From Desertibaculum subflavum (lineage in GTDB: Bacteria > Pseudomonadota > Alphaproteobacteria > Ferrovibrionales > Ferrovibrionaceae), in the NCBI GenBank assembly GCA_003576705.1, contig QOZS01000003.1:1-64000 (forward strand): DNA of 64,000 nt, in the 5' to 3' direction. The notes under the pieces are model-generated. The model was not told where the DNA came from. It ran no database searches and worked only from the letters and a program-made list of their open reading frames with translations. A program made the translations under genes and the position numbers. How positions within the stretch are numbered: position 1 is the first letter of the stretch; every line of letters begins with the position of its first letter. Of the stretch, positions 63,334 through 64,000 are shown in pieces.

Positions 63334-64000
63334 TCAAACCGGCGGATGCGGGATCGCGCTCAGGAGCTCGCGCGTGTAGTCGGCCGCCGGAGCGTTCATC
63401 ACCTGCTCGGTCGGCCCCTCCTCCACGATCTTGCCCTGGCGCATGACGATGACACGGTCGCACAGCATGCGCACCACATAGAGATCGTGCGACACGAAGA
63501 GATAGCTCATGCCGAGGCGGGCCTTCAGGTCCTGCAGCAGGTTGAGCACCACGGCCTGGACCGAGACGTCGAGCGCCGCGGTTGGCTCGTCGAGAATGAC
63601 GAGCTCCGGGTTCAGCGCGATGGCGCGGGCGATGCCCACCCGCGCCTTCTGGCCGCCGGAGAGCTGGTGCGGGAAGCGGTCAAGCAGGTCGAGCGGCAGG
63701 CCGACCAGGCGCGCGAGTTCCTCGCAGCGCGCCCGCAATGCGGCGCCACCCCTGATGTCGCCGAGGCGCAGGATTGGGTCGGCGATGGCGCGCAAAGCGG
63801 TGAAGCGCGGGTTCAGGCTGTCGGTCGGGTCCTGGAACACCATCTGGATGCGGCGGCGCTGCGGCAGGGTTGCGAAGCGCCGCGCCGCGATCGTGCCGAT
63901 GTCTTCGCCTGCGAAGCGGATGGTTCCGCTGGTCGGGTCGGTGAGGCGCATCACCATCATCGAGGTGGTGGACTTGCCGCAGCCGGACTCGCCGACCAGG
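63334..64000 (-). CDS. ABC transporter ATP-binding protein, oligopeptide/dipeptide type (partial)
   Basis: The C-terminal 220 or so residues of an ATP-binding protein; the 5' end runs off the window at 64000. A Walker A motif GESGCGKSTT lies at the very edge. The visible part contains the Q-loop VFQDPTDSLNPRFT, the signature LSGGQKARVGIARAIALNPE with Walker B ELVILDEPTAALDVS, and the H-loop FVSHDLYVV. The Q-loop and NPRFT are typical of OppF/DppF subunits of peptide or opine importers. It is 7 nt upstream of the atzG-like gene and on the same strand, so the transporter may import the amidase substrate. Confidence 0.93.
   Translation of the reverse strand, partial: LVGESGCGKSTTSMMVMRLTDPTSGTIRFAGEDIGTIAARRFATLPQRRRIQMVFQDPTDSLNPRFTALRAIADPILRLGDIRGGAALRARCEELARLVGLPLDLLDRFPHQLSGGQKARVGIARAIALNPELVILDEPTAALDVSVQAVVLNLLQDLKARLGMSYLFVSHDLYVVRMLCDRVIVMRQGKIVEEGPTEQVMNAPAADYTRELLSAIPHPPV

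Overview
The window is GC-rich chromosomal DNA whose gene content points to an alphaproteobacterium, probably a Rhodospirillales-like soil or plant-associated heterotroph. The signs are many acyl-CoA and SDR enzymes, a DUF3775 protein, a PHA depolymerase, RTX calcium-binding proteins, short palindromic repeats and a FixK/FNR-type box. The genus is inference; no rRNA is present. I see no prophage, transposase or CRISPR array.

Layout. 1-9.7 kb: acyl-CoA dehydrogenase, mtgA, a GST, an acyl-CoA ligase and SDR, rmlBC for dTDP-sugar synthesis, a PRC-barrel protein and a flavin oxidoreductase. 9.7-20.8 kb: a hydrolase, an ArsR/CDF metal-efflux pair with a clear operator, an M20 peptidase and gamma-glutamyltransferase pair, a pyruvyltransferase with a secreted propeller protein, and the etfB-etfA-hbd-DUF924 cluster behind a good promoter. 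20.9-24.8 kb: a 965-residue GH113-RTX fusion, tRNA-Lys and rnhB. 24.8-32.5 kb: an ACAD-ACAD-Fe-ADH operon, an overlapping envelope operon (YncE-like propeller, deacetylase, sterol desaturase, SPOR lipoprotein) and hsp20. 32.6-43 kb: an ADP-forming acyl-CoA synthetase fused to a GNAT domain, a ligase/thioesterase pair, an enoyl-CoA hydratase, a TauD dioxygenase/SDR/LytTR run and a PQQ dehydrogenase. 43.1-43.75 kb: a gene-free stretch with an AT-rich promoter island and nine copies of a 16-bp repeat. 43.75-57.2 kb: amidase, phosphoesterase, M81 peptidase, two luciferase-like monooxygenases, an aminotransferase, an ECF sigma/anti-sigma pair facing a DUF4394 protein, and phaZ. 57.3-61.6 kb: two tandem paralogous RTX proteins. 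61.7-64 kb: an AtzE/AtzG-type amidase pair and the end of a peptide-type ABC transporter gene cut by the window edge.

How the genes fit together. Much of the window serves CoA-linked oxidation: four acyl-activating or acyl-CoA oxidising clusters can feed the ETF encoded here. A second theme is the cell surface and exterior: three RTX proteins, the pyruvyltransferase, rmlBC and the deacetylase/desaturase operon.

The least explained element is the 16-bp repeat with consensus GGAACAGATGCGCCGC. It occurs nine times at irregular spacing at 43338-43624 and twice head-to-tail at 44-75. Also notable are a palindromic repeat pair lying inside the reading frame of a LytTR regulator, and a 28-bp block conserved upstream of both RTX paralogues. 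All product calls come from reading the sequence; no database search was possible.
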